Shown one piece after another: positions 10,604 to 22,275 of a stretch of DNA of 64,000 nt. Position 1 is the first letter of the stretch, and each line of letters begins with the position of its first letter. A program made the translations under genes and the position numbers. The notes beneath the pieces are model-generated. The model worked only from the letters and a program-made list of their open reading frames with translations, searched no databases and was not told the origin of the DNA. The DNA comes from Tricholomella constricta (taxonomy: Eukaryota; Basidiomycota; Agaricomycetes; Agaricales; Lyophyllaceae): positions 124,001-188,000 of the forward strand of contig JAACJP010000018.1 in NCBI GenBank assembly GCA_013368375.1, written 5' to 3'.

Positions 10604-13600
10604 ATGGCATTCGCAAACTCGCGCAATATCAAGATTGACAACAGCAAGTTTACAGAGATCCACGGAGACTATTACGACAATGTTGGGAGTGTATCGATCA
10701 GCAAGCCTGAGCCAAGTACGCTGCTCGCATCCCTCTCCATAATCGCATATCGCTTACGCAGCATAGGTTTGGTTCCTCTTTTCAATCTGACGTCCCCGGG
10801 TGCCGCGTTCGATTCGAGAGAGCGATTTCCGCCTGCTAAATGCCATCCGGGGACACGCACCGAGATCCTAAAAGCAATCAGGACTTGGATCGTCGAAGGT
10901 AAACCTTCGATTAAGGGTGAGAATGAGATGCAGAGTCAGGTTGTCGAGGTTAGCAGTGAGTTGGAGGATCAGGATAGGAGCGAAGGAGGCAACGAGGACA
11001 GGAATGAAGCAGACAGCGAGGATATAAACGAATCAGGCGACGAACTTGGGGCTGATTCAGGCAGCGAGCATAGAACCGGAACGGGCGACCATGGTATGGC
11101 TGAATCAGGCGACGAGCACTCTAACGAGGACGTGGGTTGCTGTCCGTCAGTGCGCGCCTGGTCAGGGAAATTAGTCATTACCCAATTTGTGCAGGATTGC
11201 GCTAAGCGTGCGACCCATGCCGCGAGCTTCTTCTCTCGGGGCCGCGACTCTCACAAGACCCAGGGCATAGTAAACGATGAGGATTCACTCCGGGGTTTGT
11301 GCTCTGAAGTACCTTCGCGACATGACCCTGCTGGCGCGGGAGAATCTACGATCACGCAAACTACTGAGCGCGGAATACTTGCCGCGAACTTTTCCTTCCC
11401 TCGCGACCAGGCGAGTCGCCATTCCGATGAGGAGCATTGGTCGGGATCAGACGACGAGAATTCGACCCGTGATATGCGTTCTGGATCAGTGGGTGTCCGT
11501 CCAGTGGATGAGTTATTTGGACGGCAGGATCGAGCACTTGGGCAAGACGGCCCTGCTGATGCGAGCAAATCCACGACCACACCAACTACAGCGGAGGAAG
11601 ACTGGTGGGAAACAGACAAGCAATACGGCCACGGGTCAATGTACGACAGGGGCGATCGCGATCGAGTACTCTGGCTACATGGCCCTGCAGGCGCGGGAAA
11701 ATCTGCGATTGCGCAGACTGTAGCGGAGGCATGCTCCAAGCGCGGTCTCCTTGCCGCTAGTTTTTTCTTTTCTCGAGGGCGGCCAGGCCGTGATTCTATT
11801 GACCATCTATTCGTCACTATCGCATATCAGCTTTCCATTTCCATCCCGCAGTTCAAGCCTACCCTCTTACGAAACCTGACTGACGATCTCACCATACTTC
11901 ACAAAGATATCACTTCTCAGCTCAACAAACTCATTATTGAACCACTCCGGTCGGATATGTCATCCTCTAGGACCATATCGCAGCCTCAATCGCCCCCTTA
12001 CATTGTGATCATTGATGGTTTGGACGAATGCACTGGAACCACTTCTCAAAACCGAATTCTAGATCATATTCATGATATCATCTGCCACTCTGATCTCCCT
12101 ATTCGATTCCTCGTTGTGAGCCGACCAGAGTATAATATACAAGAAGCTTTCGACGAACCCCCTCTCTCCCAATTTAGTGTTAAAAGGATTTCCCTCTACG
12201 GTGCTCACAAGGCTTATCGCGACGTTCGCAAGTACCTCCTCCATGAATTCGAAAGGATCTACACATCACCGATGCACAGACCATGGATGGATGTTCCGAA
12301 GCCATGGCCATCCATAGACATCGTTGACCGCTTAGTGGAGCAATCGGATGGATACTTCATTTATGCGTCAACGCTCGTCAAGTTTATGGACCAAGAGGAC
12401 GTCTCTCCGAATGCCCAACTCCGCATTATCTTGACGCGATCGTCCGAATCCGAAAGCTCTGGCCCCTTCGGCGAGCTCGATAGCTTATATCGACAAATCC
12501 TTTCCGTGCAGCGTAACACTAGACTGCTTAAAACAATTTTAGCAGCCATTTTTACCGATGTTCCTCGAGATGTGATCGCAGGACTCTTCTGCCTTGACCC
12601 TGGTCAGGTTTCGGTGGTAGTACGTCGACTCAACGCGGTGCTCACTCTCACTCGTACTCGCTTCGGCATTATCTCTCGCATGGTCTTCAAACCCGTTCAC
12701 GCTTCGTATTCTGACTTCATCTTCGACCCTGCTCGTGCAGGAATATTTTATATTGATCCGCAGTCAATCCGGGTACAAATCACGCGTGCAATGCTTGATT
12801 GTATGGGACGGTGCGCGTGGACGTCTGAGGGTTCACCCTTAGTAGTTAAGCCCCAGCCTTCGTTATGCGAGGCAGCGGCTGTCTCGCCCCAATCTTCGTC
12901 ATTCGATGATAAGCCCCGATCTCCGTTATTTGAGGCAGTGCGCTTCGCTTTTGAGAAGTGGTTGCATTATTTTTCCAGGGCAGATGAAGCGCACAGTGAC
13001 ACCCTCGTTCAAGGAATCACAGCTACAGATCCTCAGCGTTGGGTCCCGTTTCCACCTGAAGGCCAGCACCCCGCTTGGCATGACGAGGCATATGATGAAT
13101 TGAAGGAAATTTGTGCATGGAGTCTTGTAAAGTTGGGATCGCCGAGCTGGACAGTGCAGGTCTAGTACAATCGCAATATGTACGAATTTTTCTGACCCCA
13201 TTGATTATCTAGATTGATTCTCGTCTCAAGCAGTACTTGGACACAGTGCGCAAGGTGGCGTTCAGACGCTTACTCGCGCTGCTCTCTCCACAAGATGAAT
13301 TAATCGTCTACGCATTTATCTTAATCGCCACACCTCACGATGATGCCCAATGGATTCACCGATTCCTTCGTCTCGAGCACCCCCTTTCATATCGTACGCT
13401 GGATATTTATGAAATCTTGTCCTACTTGCGATCGCTAGAAATTATCTGGGCCTATCTCAAAAATTATCTTTCAAGCAAAGATGCGCCATCCGAGCTCTTC
13501 CTCGATTTCGAGACCAGTCACACCCACCTTGCTCACCAATGCATGACTTTCCTGACTGAATATGTGGACCAACTCCTCGCCCGTGCGCATCAGGACCTAG

Positions 13601-14545
13601 AGGATGAAACCCCTCTTCTTTGGGGGCCGCGTTGGTTGGTGAAGCGTTACTACAAGGAAACGAAGGCACAAAGGTATGCCAGGCGTACCTGGGCGAAGCA
13701 TCTGAAGCGTGCAAAACCTGGTGATGAAGGGTTACTGGAGCACCTTCGAACAATAGATCGCCGGTTCTTTTCTGATGAGGAATATTTTTCTGGTGGAATC
13801 GCTTGCTTGGAGGGATGTAAAAAGGTATATAAATTTGGTCTGTATCCAATCCTTTCAACGAAAATGACAAACTGTGTCGCCAGGTTCAGGATTTCCCAAG
13901 CAGTTGGCCTCCTGATCAACGTACACGTACATATGCCCAATCGGTCCCATTCACCGGCCAATATTTTAATCTCGCAAACTATGAACAAACGCTGACGTTC
14001 ACGAGAATGGTTCCCCTGTTTTTCATCAGGAATGACGTGGAAAATGCGTTCAAAGTCATTTCGTGGTTGAAGGTACTTGTGCTGCTTACAATGCTTGTCA
14101 AATTTAGTTTAATTTTCATCAGAAATCCTCAAATACACCTCAAGATCTTGTGGAGCGGTGGGAGAGATACCACAAAGATTCTCGTACACGCCTAGAACAT
14201 AAAGCACGGGAATTTCTACAAGGTCTTGAAGATTTTCCGACACGAGGATCATACGGAAGACTATACTTTGAGAGCCTTTACCAGAAAATCGTGTGGAATG
14301 GCTTCATCAATTATGAGGCGACACAATTTTTGGCGGAAATCCTTGAGGAATATGAAAGGGACTACGAAGCGGAAAGAAGTTCGGACATGTCGAATGATTC
14401 TTTGGACAATTGTAAGAGTTCACAACTTGCTAACATCGTGTTCGATCTAACCTGGGTACACCGAAGGACGCAAGCGCATATGAGTCTTCAGAGGAATAAT
14501 GTAGGCACCCGAGGCAACGAGGAGAGGTCGCTGACTTCACCTTGA
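10604..14545 (+). CDS. NACHT-domain NTPase (NLR-like), copy 1
   Basis: There are five exons: 10604-10715, 10767-13159, 13213-13824, 13884-14072 and 14123-14545 (3729 nt, 1242 aa). The N-terminus (NIKIDNSKFTEIHGDYYDNVG) and the GAAFDS, RFPP, CHPGTRTEIL block are the usual start of agaricomycete NACHT proteins. Walker A is GPAGAGKS near residue 343, Walker B is VIIDGLDE near residue 450, and a sensor-like FLVVSRPEYN follows. No WD40, ankyrin or TPR repeats are seen; the long C-terminal part is helical and unassigned. Intron 1 is 51 nt, so the frame reads through it. Residues about 165-335 hold an acidic linker plus three degenerate repeats of the Walker A segment. Such proteins act as signalling ATPases in non-self recognition and cell death; this is family knowledge. 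Codon structure is intact, unlike copy 2. Confidence 0.85.
11150..11610 (+). repeat. Three degenerate in-frame repeats of the Walker A segment
   Basis: Three stretches upstream of the functional P-loop (11675-11800) resemble it in protein and DNA. One at about 11155-11262 reads SGKLVITQFVQDCAKR then AASFFSRGRDS. One at about 11323-11430 reads DPAGAGESTITQT then LAANFSFPR, with Lys to Glu. One at about 11545-11605 reads DGPADASKSTTTPTTAEE. The intact segment reads GPAGAGKSAIAQTVAEA then LAASFFFSRGR. Copy 2 lacks all three. Confidence 0.75.
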
Positions 14546-14726
14546 CCCAGATATATGGTCGGGCGAGCATGCGGAATATGATAGTACATAATTTAAGCCG
14601 TGTTTCGCGTAGCGCTGGCATCTGCATTGATTGTTCTATGCACTAAAAGATCCGCAACGAAGGTTTGACGAGAATCAAGTTTCATCAGCCTGCGAGAATC
14701 AGCCGAGGGTGTTGATTCAAGTCCAT

Positions 14727-14880
14727 CAGAAGAATCACAGCAAGTTTCGGAGATAATTTTAAGGACTTTCAACGACTTTGACTCTCAGCCAACTTTTAAC
14801 ACCTTTCGTATTTAGTTCGAGACTCCTTTCAAGTCTTTCGATCCTTTTCAGATCTCAAGTCATGTTTATCGAGAAAAAAA
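14727..14880. repeat. Left subterminal region of the Plavaka element
   Basis: Short motifs of the type ACTTTCAA, ACTTTGA and CCTTTCAAGTCTTTCGA recur here. The right end (20740-20925) has the same kind of motif in greater number, as expected for transposase-binding subterminal repeats. Confidence 0.5.
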
Positions 14881-14923
14881 TCAAGTCAATGTAAAGTAGC
14901 CTGAAAATACATTTAAAGTTATT

Positions 14924-17900
14924 TTAAAATGCAACTTCATGCGCATGATGATCTGCAAATTTGTTAACGTAGAATGAATGAAAATGATCCAAGGCATTGG
15001 TGTGATCCAGACCATACAAAGGAAGGAGATGCCGGCCAGCAATGCCGAGGAGATGCGCACCGCGCATGATGGAATCCAAATGAATGACCTCAAGAACCCG
15101 ACGGGTGCGGCCTCGCACTAGCCGAACATCAGGCTCCACCATCCACATCCCTGTATCTGGACAGGGGAGCTCATCTAATGGTGAGAACCAATTCACGAGC
15201 GCACAAGGGTACGTCGTGCCTTGATGGTTAAAAGAAAAAAAAAGAAAGACCCGCGCAACATGCAGCCCTTTAAATCCTGGGTCGTCCGACTTCCCAATGA
15301 AGACACAGTCGTATCGCGGAGCCCCACCATACCACGACTTCATAGATCGAATCCGTTCATGCCGCATCCCTCCATCCCCGGAAAGATCACTTGGTGCGTA
15401 AAAGACTGCACGCGCCGAATTGAAAACCTTCACTGTTCCAATAATCACAGGAAGCTCGTCATGTGGAACGCCGGAGCCAGGAATAGCGGCGTCGGGATGG
15501 AGTTGATTATAAAGAAAGCGAGCCGTGAGCTCCGGAAGGTCGTGTCGTTTAAGATGGCCAGCGAGCGAATGGATGTTTGATGGCAGGTTGCGAACTGTAG
15601 GATGAGAAATATTTGAATAAGTCGCGCAGTAAATGATCATTAGACATTACGCACCATGTGTCTTGGCCAAGGATACCTCTGACATCGACCGAGGTCCATC
15701 CAGTGCTCCCTCCTCCTGATTCTCACGGGGGATCTGCGCGGGTAGCAAAGTTGCACGCGACGACGACTGTGTGCCATTGAGTTGACGAAGGGCTGCGATA
15801 ATGGGGGTTTCAGGGCCATCGAGCATGTGTCGGGCTTTGAAAAAGGTGCGCGCAGCAGCGAGCTTGTCAAGACGTTGATTTGTGATGAGCATTTGGCCAA
15901 GGGGTTTGTTTTTGTTAGAGCGGCGGTATGGGCGCTTTACCGCCTTTATATGTTTTGACTCGGTGATTGAGGAACAGAGGCCGTTTGGAGCACCGAACTG
16001 CTTGATGAGGGAGGGGTAGTGGGAAAGGGCATGTTGACGTGGGAGTGAAAATCCTTCTGCTCGAACGCCGGTATTGCGAAATACCTCACGATAATGATGG
16101 AAGCGTGCCAAAGCAGCTTCGATCTCAGCGAGGGTGTCTTGGTCGATGGTGGAGCGGCGCACAAGGTAGCAAAAATCGATCAAGGCTGCAACGGCACGTG
16201 TCATCCACGCAGGTACATGCCCATGTATTGCAGCAAGGTAAACCTGGCAGCAGATAAGGGGCGGAAGCATTTAATATATAGTGAAGAGCATACCTTCATC
16301 AGTCCCTTAGAATCGTTCCCTGTCCACTGCTTGAAGCCTCTGCCCTGCGGAAAACGTCGAAGACCAGGAAAAGGGGGAGCCGCGGATATTCTGAACAGAT
16401 ATTGAGGAATTGGTACATTAGACATTGTGAGAAAGACATACCGACGATCGATATCAGCCAGAATTTCTGCGGCGCGCCCCGGCGTGTCTTGGTGTACCAA
16501 CTTGATGTAAGCCTCGATCCAATCGACGAGGTGGTCCTTGAAGGTGCCCTTGATGATCTGGTGGAGAAGGTCGGGGGCAATGAGCTCGTGGATGTCGGCC
16601 CTTGGAAAGTAATCGGTAAACGGCTGGGAAGGGCAAGAAGGTTAATAAGGAAAATGATGAAAGTTGGTACCGAACATACAATTAGATCTCCAACGACACC
16701 GTAATGGTCCCATAGATCCTTCAACGTAAATGTTTCGAGCAGTTTTGAAGTGTGTTGATGTGATCGATACATGGCATCACCATCGAGGTTTTCGGGGCGC
16801 GCCGTACATCTGTAGCATAGGTTCAGTTTGAAGGATAGATGAAAGAAAGTTGAAGCACACATTGCACACCAGTTCTGAACAATACATGCGAGAAGGGCCT
16901 GCTCAGGATAATCTGCGATGTATGGCCCCAGACCATAGATGACCCTCCGATAGTGTCCGTCGGCGCATTTGGTAACACGCGGAGTTGTCATGTGAGGGCG
17001 AAGAGAGCTTAGGATGTGTTCCAGTGATGCATGGAACAGCTGGCGACGAAACTTTCTGAATTCGGCCGAGTCCTTATGTTCCCGGGAGGCTGTCCAATGA
17101 TATACGTAAGACGACAGCCTTGTGATACAAAAGAACCGACTTTTTGGGATGGCCAGAAACCCTATCAATGCCACAGCATTCCGATGCGCCCGTCGCAAAG
17201 AGTTGTGAACACTACCAAGAGACCCGTAGAGTGGATAATACTCGTTATGCCCGGTAGCAACAGAAACTGTTGTCTTGTCGCTGCCGAGAACAATGGGAGC
17301 AAACATTGCTCCGTGGGTTGACGAGTCAACTGCAATCTTGTCCTAGACATCTCGTCATTACCAAAGAGAATAGTGTCATATAATGTTGACTTACCGCCTG
17401 GTCCCATGCCCAGTTTCCCGTCATCAAATCCCGAAAACGTCGTTTTCCCTTCTTAAATATACGCTTGGGAGTGTAATCAATCCCATCCTTGAAGTCTGGG
17501 TTGCCGATTTGGTTTTCCAGGACTTCCAGAGGGTCGCGGAACCACACCTCGAACTTTTCTCGCATCCAAGTTGGTATAGGCCCTGACTCTGGAACTGCGC
17601 CCTGATACGTGATGCTGAAGGATTGCCAAGCAACGTCACCCTGCTTGATAGAGTCGATCAGGCTATACATATGTGTATGGCTGTCAAAGGGTGGGGACTC
17701 GTCAGGATAAAGTGCAGAAATAATGTTCACGAGCCGATCGACATTATTAGCCGACATCTCATCTTCAGCGAAGAGGAACTCCGCGAGTTTGAATCTTGCA
17801 CAGTCCGGAAATGGACCATAATCGGTGGGATCGTGCGGTTCAGCTGGTGGTGGTGGTGCGTTGTTGTTGAGGTCAAATCCATCCTTGTCACATGGCGTGG

Positions 17901-18331
17901 CTGGACAATTGTGGTGAGCGTCAGTATCTTTATGCATACATCTCATGTAGATACATACCATCCAAGAGCGGATGAGTTTCAATGTCTTCGTGGTTAAGAT
18001 TAATTGTGATCCGGGGTTGTTGACCTTGTGGTGTTTGCAGTGGGGATCCAGATCGAGTGCGGCGTGGCGAACGTCGGGATGAAAAAGTCGGTGAAGGTAG
18101 TGGCCAGGGCGGCTCTGGATCTGTTTCGAGGAGTACATCTGTATCGGGAGTGTCGAATTCAGGAGAATGGTCTACAGGAGCTGATGGGAATTGGAAACGA
18201 AGGTCTTGGGGCACTATATGCACCGCTTCATAATGTAGTGTGAGACCTCGAGCAGACTTCAGCATCCTGCGACATCCTGCAAAGTTGCAGGCATAGCGAG
18301 CTGGAGTAAATGCTTTGTAGGAGCGACGCAT
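14924..18331 (-). CDS. Plavaka-family transposase
   Basis: This is a multi-exon gene starting at the ATG at 18331. Exon 1 (to 17959) encodes a C2H2 zinc finger, YACNFAGC then GLTLHYEAVH. After a proline-rich linker come the blocks typical of Plavaka transposases: DGIDYTPKRIF and WAWDQ, then STHGAMFAPIVLGSDKT, VATGHNEYYPLYGSLGS and RRAHRNAVALIGFLAIPK. Next are YIADYPEQALLACIVQNWC, the RADIHE type of segment near the next splice, FKQWTGNDSKGLMKVY, QFGAPNGLCSSITESKHIKAVK and a C-terminal part ending at 14924. Most introns are evident from frame changes with GT/AG ends. I saw no stop inside the exons I joined, so the gene may be functional. It would cut and reinsert the surrounding element in the nucleus. 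A full splice model was not completed for the middle exons. Confidence 0.85.
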
Positions 18332-18475
18332 GAGTGTATATTGGAGAGAGAAAAAAAGAAAGGCTGATGGCGTGATTTGGTATCAAAAAAAAAACCAAGT
18401 CCCAAGGCCGCGCACCTAGCAACGCTCTGTTGCTCCCCGGAAACCCGCTCTCTGCTGTTCAAGCCTATCCTCACA
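18332..18475. promoter_or_regulatory. Divergent intergenic region between the two transposon genes
   Basis: This stretch of 144 bases separates the starts of the transposase and the second gene. It contains two A-rich tracts (18350 and 18387) and probably serves as a shared bidirectional promoter. No TATA box is obvious. Confidence 0.45.
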
Positions 18476-20664
18476 ATGTCCAAGACACCAATCATGCCAA
18501 TGCCCCGCAATTTGCGTTCACGGGCTGTTCCTGCTACCCCTGCCTCCCTGACCCCAAAAGCTCCACGTCGTACCAGTGCACAGGTTGCGGCTGACAAGCA
18601 AAAAAAGGCAGAAGAGAAACTAAGCCAGGAAGAAAAGCACCAGAAAGCGGTCGAGGATTTGGCTCGCCTCGAACATGCAAAACAAAAGGCAGACAAAGAG
18701 AAGTACCTTGAAGGAAGTCATCCACCCCCAGATACACGGACCAAGACGCCTCGTCCTTTGAAAGCGGTGGTAATTTCTGAAGGTGCGTTGTATGGTACAC
18801 CGAGCGTTTCGTTCTGACTTGTTAAATACATATATTAGAAAATTTTTTAGAAGCGAAGGACGATGTGGGCTTACCTGTGTTCATCCTCGATGGTTCTTCT
18901 GAGGATGAGCTGCCGACAAAAAGCCTCTCAAGGTCCGCATCCAAGAACAAAGAACTAAATGCGCGTGATAAGGTTGATGCATTGAAGAGGCAATTGGAGC
19001 GTGAGGATGAGGATCGGCAGCCCAAACGGAAAGCAAAGGCTGTAGATGCGTAAGTTTTTGTACCCTCCAAAAATTTCAGCGTTCCTTACTATATTACTTG
19101 ACTGCTGCACCCTTCCATCATCCAGTGAAGCCAACAAAAAAGCACGTCAAGGAATTCGAACAGGCCTTCGAACCGCACCAATTGAAGACGATGACATCGA
19201 AATGGCGACAGCTGACCTTCTCTCCAGTGAGTCTCGGAGCGAAGAAACCGAGGATGAACAGATCCGTGGGATCAGTGACAGTGAAGGTGATGTCGTCGAG
19301 AAAGAAAGTATTGTGAAGGGTGAGAAGAGTGCCGTGAGGTATGGGATGTTGGGGTCGAAGGTACACAAGTCAAATCACACATCAAGATGATCAAACCATC
19401 ATGACTTCTATCCCCTTAGGTTCAGACATTAGCAAAGATTGAACCGACAACAACTGTTCTCGAGTACATCCCGCCCTCTGTCCGCAAACAGCATGTGCAG
19501 GTTTCTAAACCAAAGGCGCAATTCACTGACAATGACCTCCCTCACGAGGTCAACAAGAATTTCGACAACCATTTTGGTCCTCGTCTCTATCAGTACTTTG
19601 GAACTCTCCGACCCTGGGCAACCATCAAAGTATCAAGCGACAAGGAAATTCTCAAGCTATGGGAGAAAGCCTTTCCAGATCAACCAGCGTTGGACTCTGG
19701 TGACGATGCAAACCTGGTTCTTGCCGTCCAAAGCAAGGTGTATTTCATATTATTTATTTTTTAGAATTACACTAACACAATTGCGCCGGGACAGGTGGAG
19801 ACCCGTTTGGCTGGATGGCGCAACAGGATGACAAGTGTTGCCCATGACTACATTGTGGAGACTCTTTTACCCTCTATCTCCGATTCTATTCAAGAAAAAG
19901 CCGACTGGGTCAACGAAGCGCTCGGGGACCTCACTAATGTCCACTCGAAGCCGTTCTACTACAAGACTATCAAGCTCGTCGAAGATAAGAATGGGGAACT
20001 CATCCCCAAGTACATTGTAAGTAGTACCCATTATTAAAAGTCATCGTAACACTGTCTAAATGTTTTCGGCCATGTTGTGATCATCGTCACCTTCTTCAGG
20101 GAATCTTTCAGTCACCCCTGGTTGCGAAGGTCTTTGCTTGTCATCTTTATTTCATCAAGGATATCGCGATGGTTCGGCGTTCAAAGGAGAGGCCATCTGG
20201 TGCCCTGGCCGCAGCGGTACAAGCAGTGTGTAGCTTAGTTTTGTGATTCACGGTGTATCATTCAACTGACGCCCGCCCAGTGCACCCACAACCTCAACAT
20301 GTGCACTACAGGAATGTTCGTCAAGCCGCCCGGACGGCTCAGCCACTTCCGAACTGAAAACTGCGATGACCGTGACCACATCACCATCGGCAACGCGGTC
20401 ATCCCCATCAAGGCGACATCACATCTTATGAAGGCCATCAAAAATCTGGACGACTTTCAATGGCAGAAAATCACGCAATGTGCCATCGAAACACTGGCCA
20501 CAAAGTCTACCAAGCCAACCATCGATGTCCTTGACCCGGCGGCCCCGTCATCCGACATTGAGATGATCGACGATGACGACGAGTACCAGGCCCAATATGC
20601 AGACTCTTCGCCCAATCAATCCTCCTCCTCCCAACGTGGCCCAAGAGCGACCGATAGTCTGTAG
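18476..20664 (+). CDS. Transposon-borne gene, DUF6532-like protein
   Basis: There are seven exons: 18476-18782, 18851-19049, 19126-19360, 19420-19737, 19795-20016, 20100-20225 and 20281-20664 (1791 nt, 596 aa). The first 240 residues are charged, with a KR- and E-rich coiled-coil-like part (KQKKAEEKLSQEEKHQKA) and basic clusters that could be nuclear signals. The C-terminal half has FDNHFGPRLYQYFGTLRPW, then TRLAGWRNRM, KPFYYKTIKL, GIFQSPLVAKVFACHLYF and PSGALAAAVQACTHNL. This order resembles DUF6532, a basidiomycete domain of unknown function; that match is from memory and moderate. It ends in an acidic, Ser-rich tail. The gene lies within the inferred transposon ends and is divergent from the transposase, so it is probably an element-encoded partner rather than a host gene. 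Confidence 0.75.
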
Positions 20665-20739
20665 GTGTAATGTAGTGGGAACACGATACGGTTCAAAATA
20701 AAATGCTTTCTTCACAATGACGTCTCTTCACGTGAACTT

Positions 20740-20925
20740 TTCTGAGTACTTTGAAAACAATTTTGCAACAACTTTCTACATCTTTTGAAACTTTTGAAAG
20801 TCAAAATAATCTTCTTCAAGCGAGGGACCGTTACTTGGAAAAGACTGAACTTTGGCGAACTTTCGTGACTTTGACAACTTTCGAAAGTTCCCAAACTTAT
20901 GCAAAGTGAGCGTGTATTTCTTCTG
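20740..20925. repeat. Right subterminal region of the Plavaka element
   Basis: It is dense in CTTTGAAA, AACTTTC and CTTTCGAAAG motifs in both orientations, ending at the TTCTTCTG terminus at 20918-20925. It resembles the left end at 14727-14880. Confidence 0.5.
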
Positions 20926-21378
20926 ATGTCGGGGCGACGCGTCTCGAACCAGAGACGCGCCGACAGTTTGGGGTCTAACCATGCGCTGTCCGTTCATTTT
21001 CATTCCTGTGAAAATACAGGTCCAAGTTCACGTCCCGGTAATTGACAAGTGCCATAACCATTGCTGTGATTATTCGTTATTCGTTCGATTTGCTGATGTG
21101 GGGTGCAGTTTGGTACGTGCAGACCTCGAGAGTAAGGGAGATCCGAGAAATCGTCGAGGCGCTGTCCGTTTCGTCGTTGCGCTGAGGTTGCAGTGGTTAA
21201 CGACGAGCTCTAAATCTTGACGAGCCAATCATCAAATCCAAAATCCCCCGTTGCACAAAATTGCGCAGTGCATTAATTGTTCCGTAAGTAATCAAACTGC
21301 TCCACTTGTGCTCCACATGAAACCACATACATATAAACGACAGTGTAGCGGCGATAACAGTTAACACGAACACCTCAT
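20926..21378. other. Displaced 3' flank of NACHT copy 1, then unassigned sequence
   Basis: Bases 20926-21065 match, in reverse complement, 29163-29310 next to NACHT copy 2, so this is the flank of copy 1 pushed away by the transposon. It has no gene. From 21066 to 21378 I see nothing recognisable. Confidence 0.6.
20939..20963 (-). repeat. 25-bp motif flanking the NACHT unit (3' side, inverted)
   Basis: Reverse complement of the motif at 10434-10458 with two differences. On the minus strand it can fold: CGCGTCTC, a TGGTTC loop, GAGACGCG. Confidence 0.5.
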
Positions 21379-22275
21379 TCAACAACTCGCACTTCCAGTG
21401 TTCAACCTAGCTTCCGGCAGGGCGTTGTTGCACTCCGCGACATTGACCGAGAGACCGCCCACCTTCCGCGTGCCGCGGTAGATGACGAGTGCATTGACTG
21501 CGCCTGTCATTCACAATTCACAATTCACAATCAACAATCAACGATCAACAACTGACGACGATGAACGACACTCACATAAAATCCAAAGCAGAATCGCCAG
21601 AACGAAGTTGGTGGCTCCACCGGGACACCAGACATAAGCGAGGCCATCCGAATCCCGTTCGAAATCACACTGTAGAGGGAACTGCGTGCCCAGCATAATC
21701 GCCAGGGCTGCGAGTTCCAAGTTCAGCACACCGGCACCACGGATCAAGGAGGGAATGAGGTACAGACCGAACCATCCTACGGAGAAAATCGTGAAGGAGG
21801 CGAAGTGGACCAAGGACCTTGTGAGAGGGTGTGTGGAGAATGGCCGGTTGTTGAAGGACAGCCTGGACGCGAGTGGTAAGTATAAGTATAAGTGTATAAG
21901 TACCATTCACCAAAGAGGTCGAGAAGGACCAGGGGAGAGAGAAACGCACAGCACACTAGTCCATATCCAAGTCAAAGCCGACCACCCGATCGCCAGTCCC
22001 TGGAAGATATCTACCATGACGAAGACGCCGTAATCAGCAACCATAGCGTTCTCGCACTGGAGCTTGGAGCTTACGCATTAAAGGTGCAAAGCCTATCAAA
22101 CCAGATTGTGAGCTGATGATGGAACCCAGGAACGCCCCCGAGGCGATCGTTTGAATTATTCCTAGGGCGAGCGTCACACCTGCAAAAAGAGAACAAGAAC
22201 AAGATCAGAACTGAGAGGAGTGCAGAAACGGGACACAGACGTACCGTACAGCGCGTTGCGGAGCATGAGCGACAT
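21379..22275 (-). CDS. Four-TM membrane protein, MARVEL-like topology
   Basis: There are five exons: 22275-22245, 22179-22075, 22010-21950, 21862-21576 and 21503-21379 (609 nt, 202 aa). Four hydrophobic segments are visible: ALYGVTLALGIIQTIASGAF, then FQGLAIGWSALTWIW, then SFTIFSVGWFGLYLIPSLI, then NFVLAILLWILCAVNALVIY. The loop between TM3 and TM4 carries two Cys residues (FPLQCDFERDS and YVWCPG). A short polar tail, RKVGGLSVNVAEC, follows. Length, four helices and the TM3-TM4 loop fit the small MARVEL-type proteins common in basidiomycetes, but no diagnostic motif proves it. An alternative in-frame ATG lies at 22266. No neighbour suggests a function. Confidence 0.7.

Larger units (their letters stand above)
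10050..14713 (+). repeat. Left arm of a large inverted duplication (NACHT unit, copy 1)
   Basis: From about 10050 to about 14713 the sequence is matched, in reverse complement, by about 29330-33455. The match covers about 550 bases of 5' flank, the whole gene and about 170 bases of 3' flank. The two arms face each other across about 14.6 kb. The flank continues after the transposon at 20926. Confidence 0.75.
14727..20925. mobile_element. Plavaka-type DNA transposon with second gene
   Basis: Limits are inferred by comparison with NACHT copy 2, whose 3' flank is continuous where copy 1 is interrupted. The left end starts CAGAAGAATCACAG (14727). The right end, read inward on the minus strand from 20925, starts CAGAAGAAATACACG. 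They share 8 identical terminal bases. Both ends have many ACTTTC/CTTTGA-like subterminal motifs. The bases bordering the insert (AAGTC before it, ATGTC after it) may be an imperfect target duplication. Inside are the transposase and a divergent gene. Length is about 6.2 kb. Exact ends are uncertain by some bases. Confidence 0.68.

Noticed and set aside
11251..11817. 188-codon ORF antisense to the NACHT gene
   Set aside because: Shadow of the biased codon use around the Walker A repeats; it matches no family.
20926..21065. Dispersed SINE (matches 29163-29310, B-box-like core)
   Set aside because: Both copies are explained as the displaced 3' flank of the duplicated NACHT units. Only the 25-bp motif recurs elsewhere in the window.
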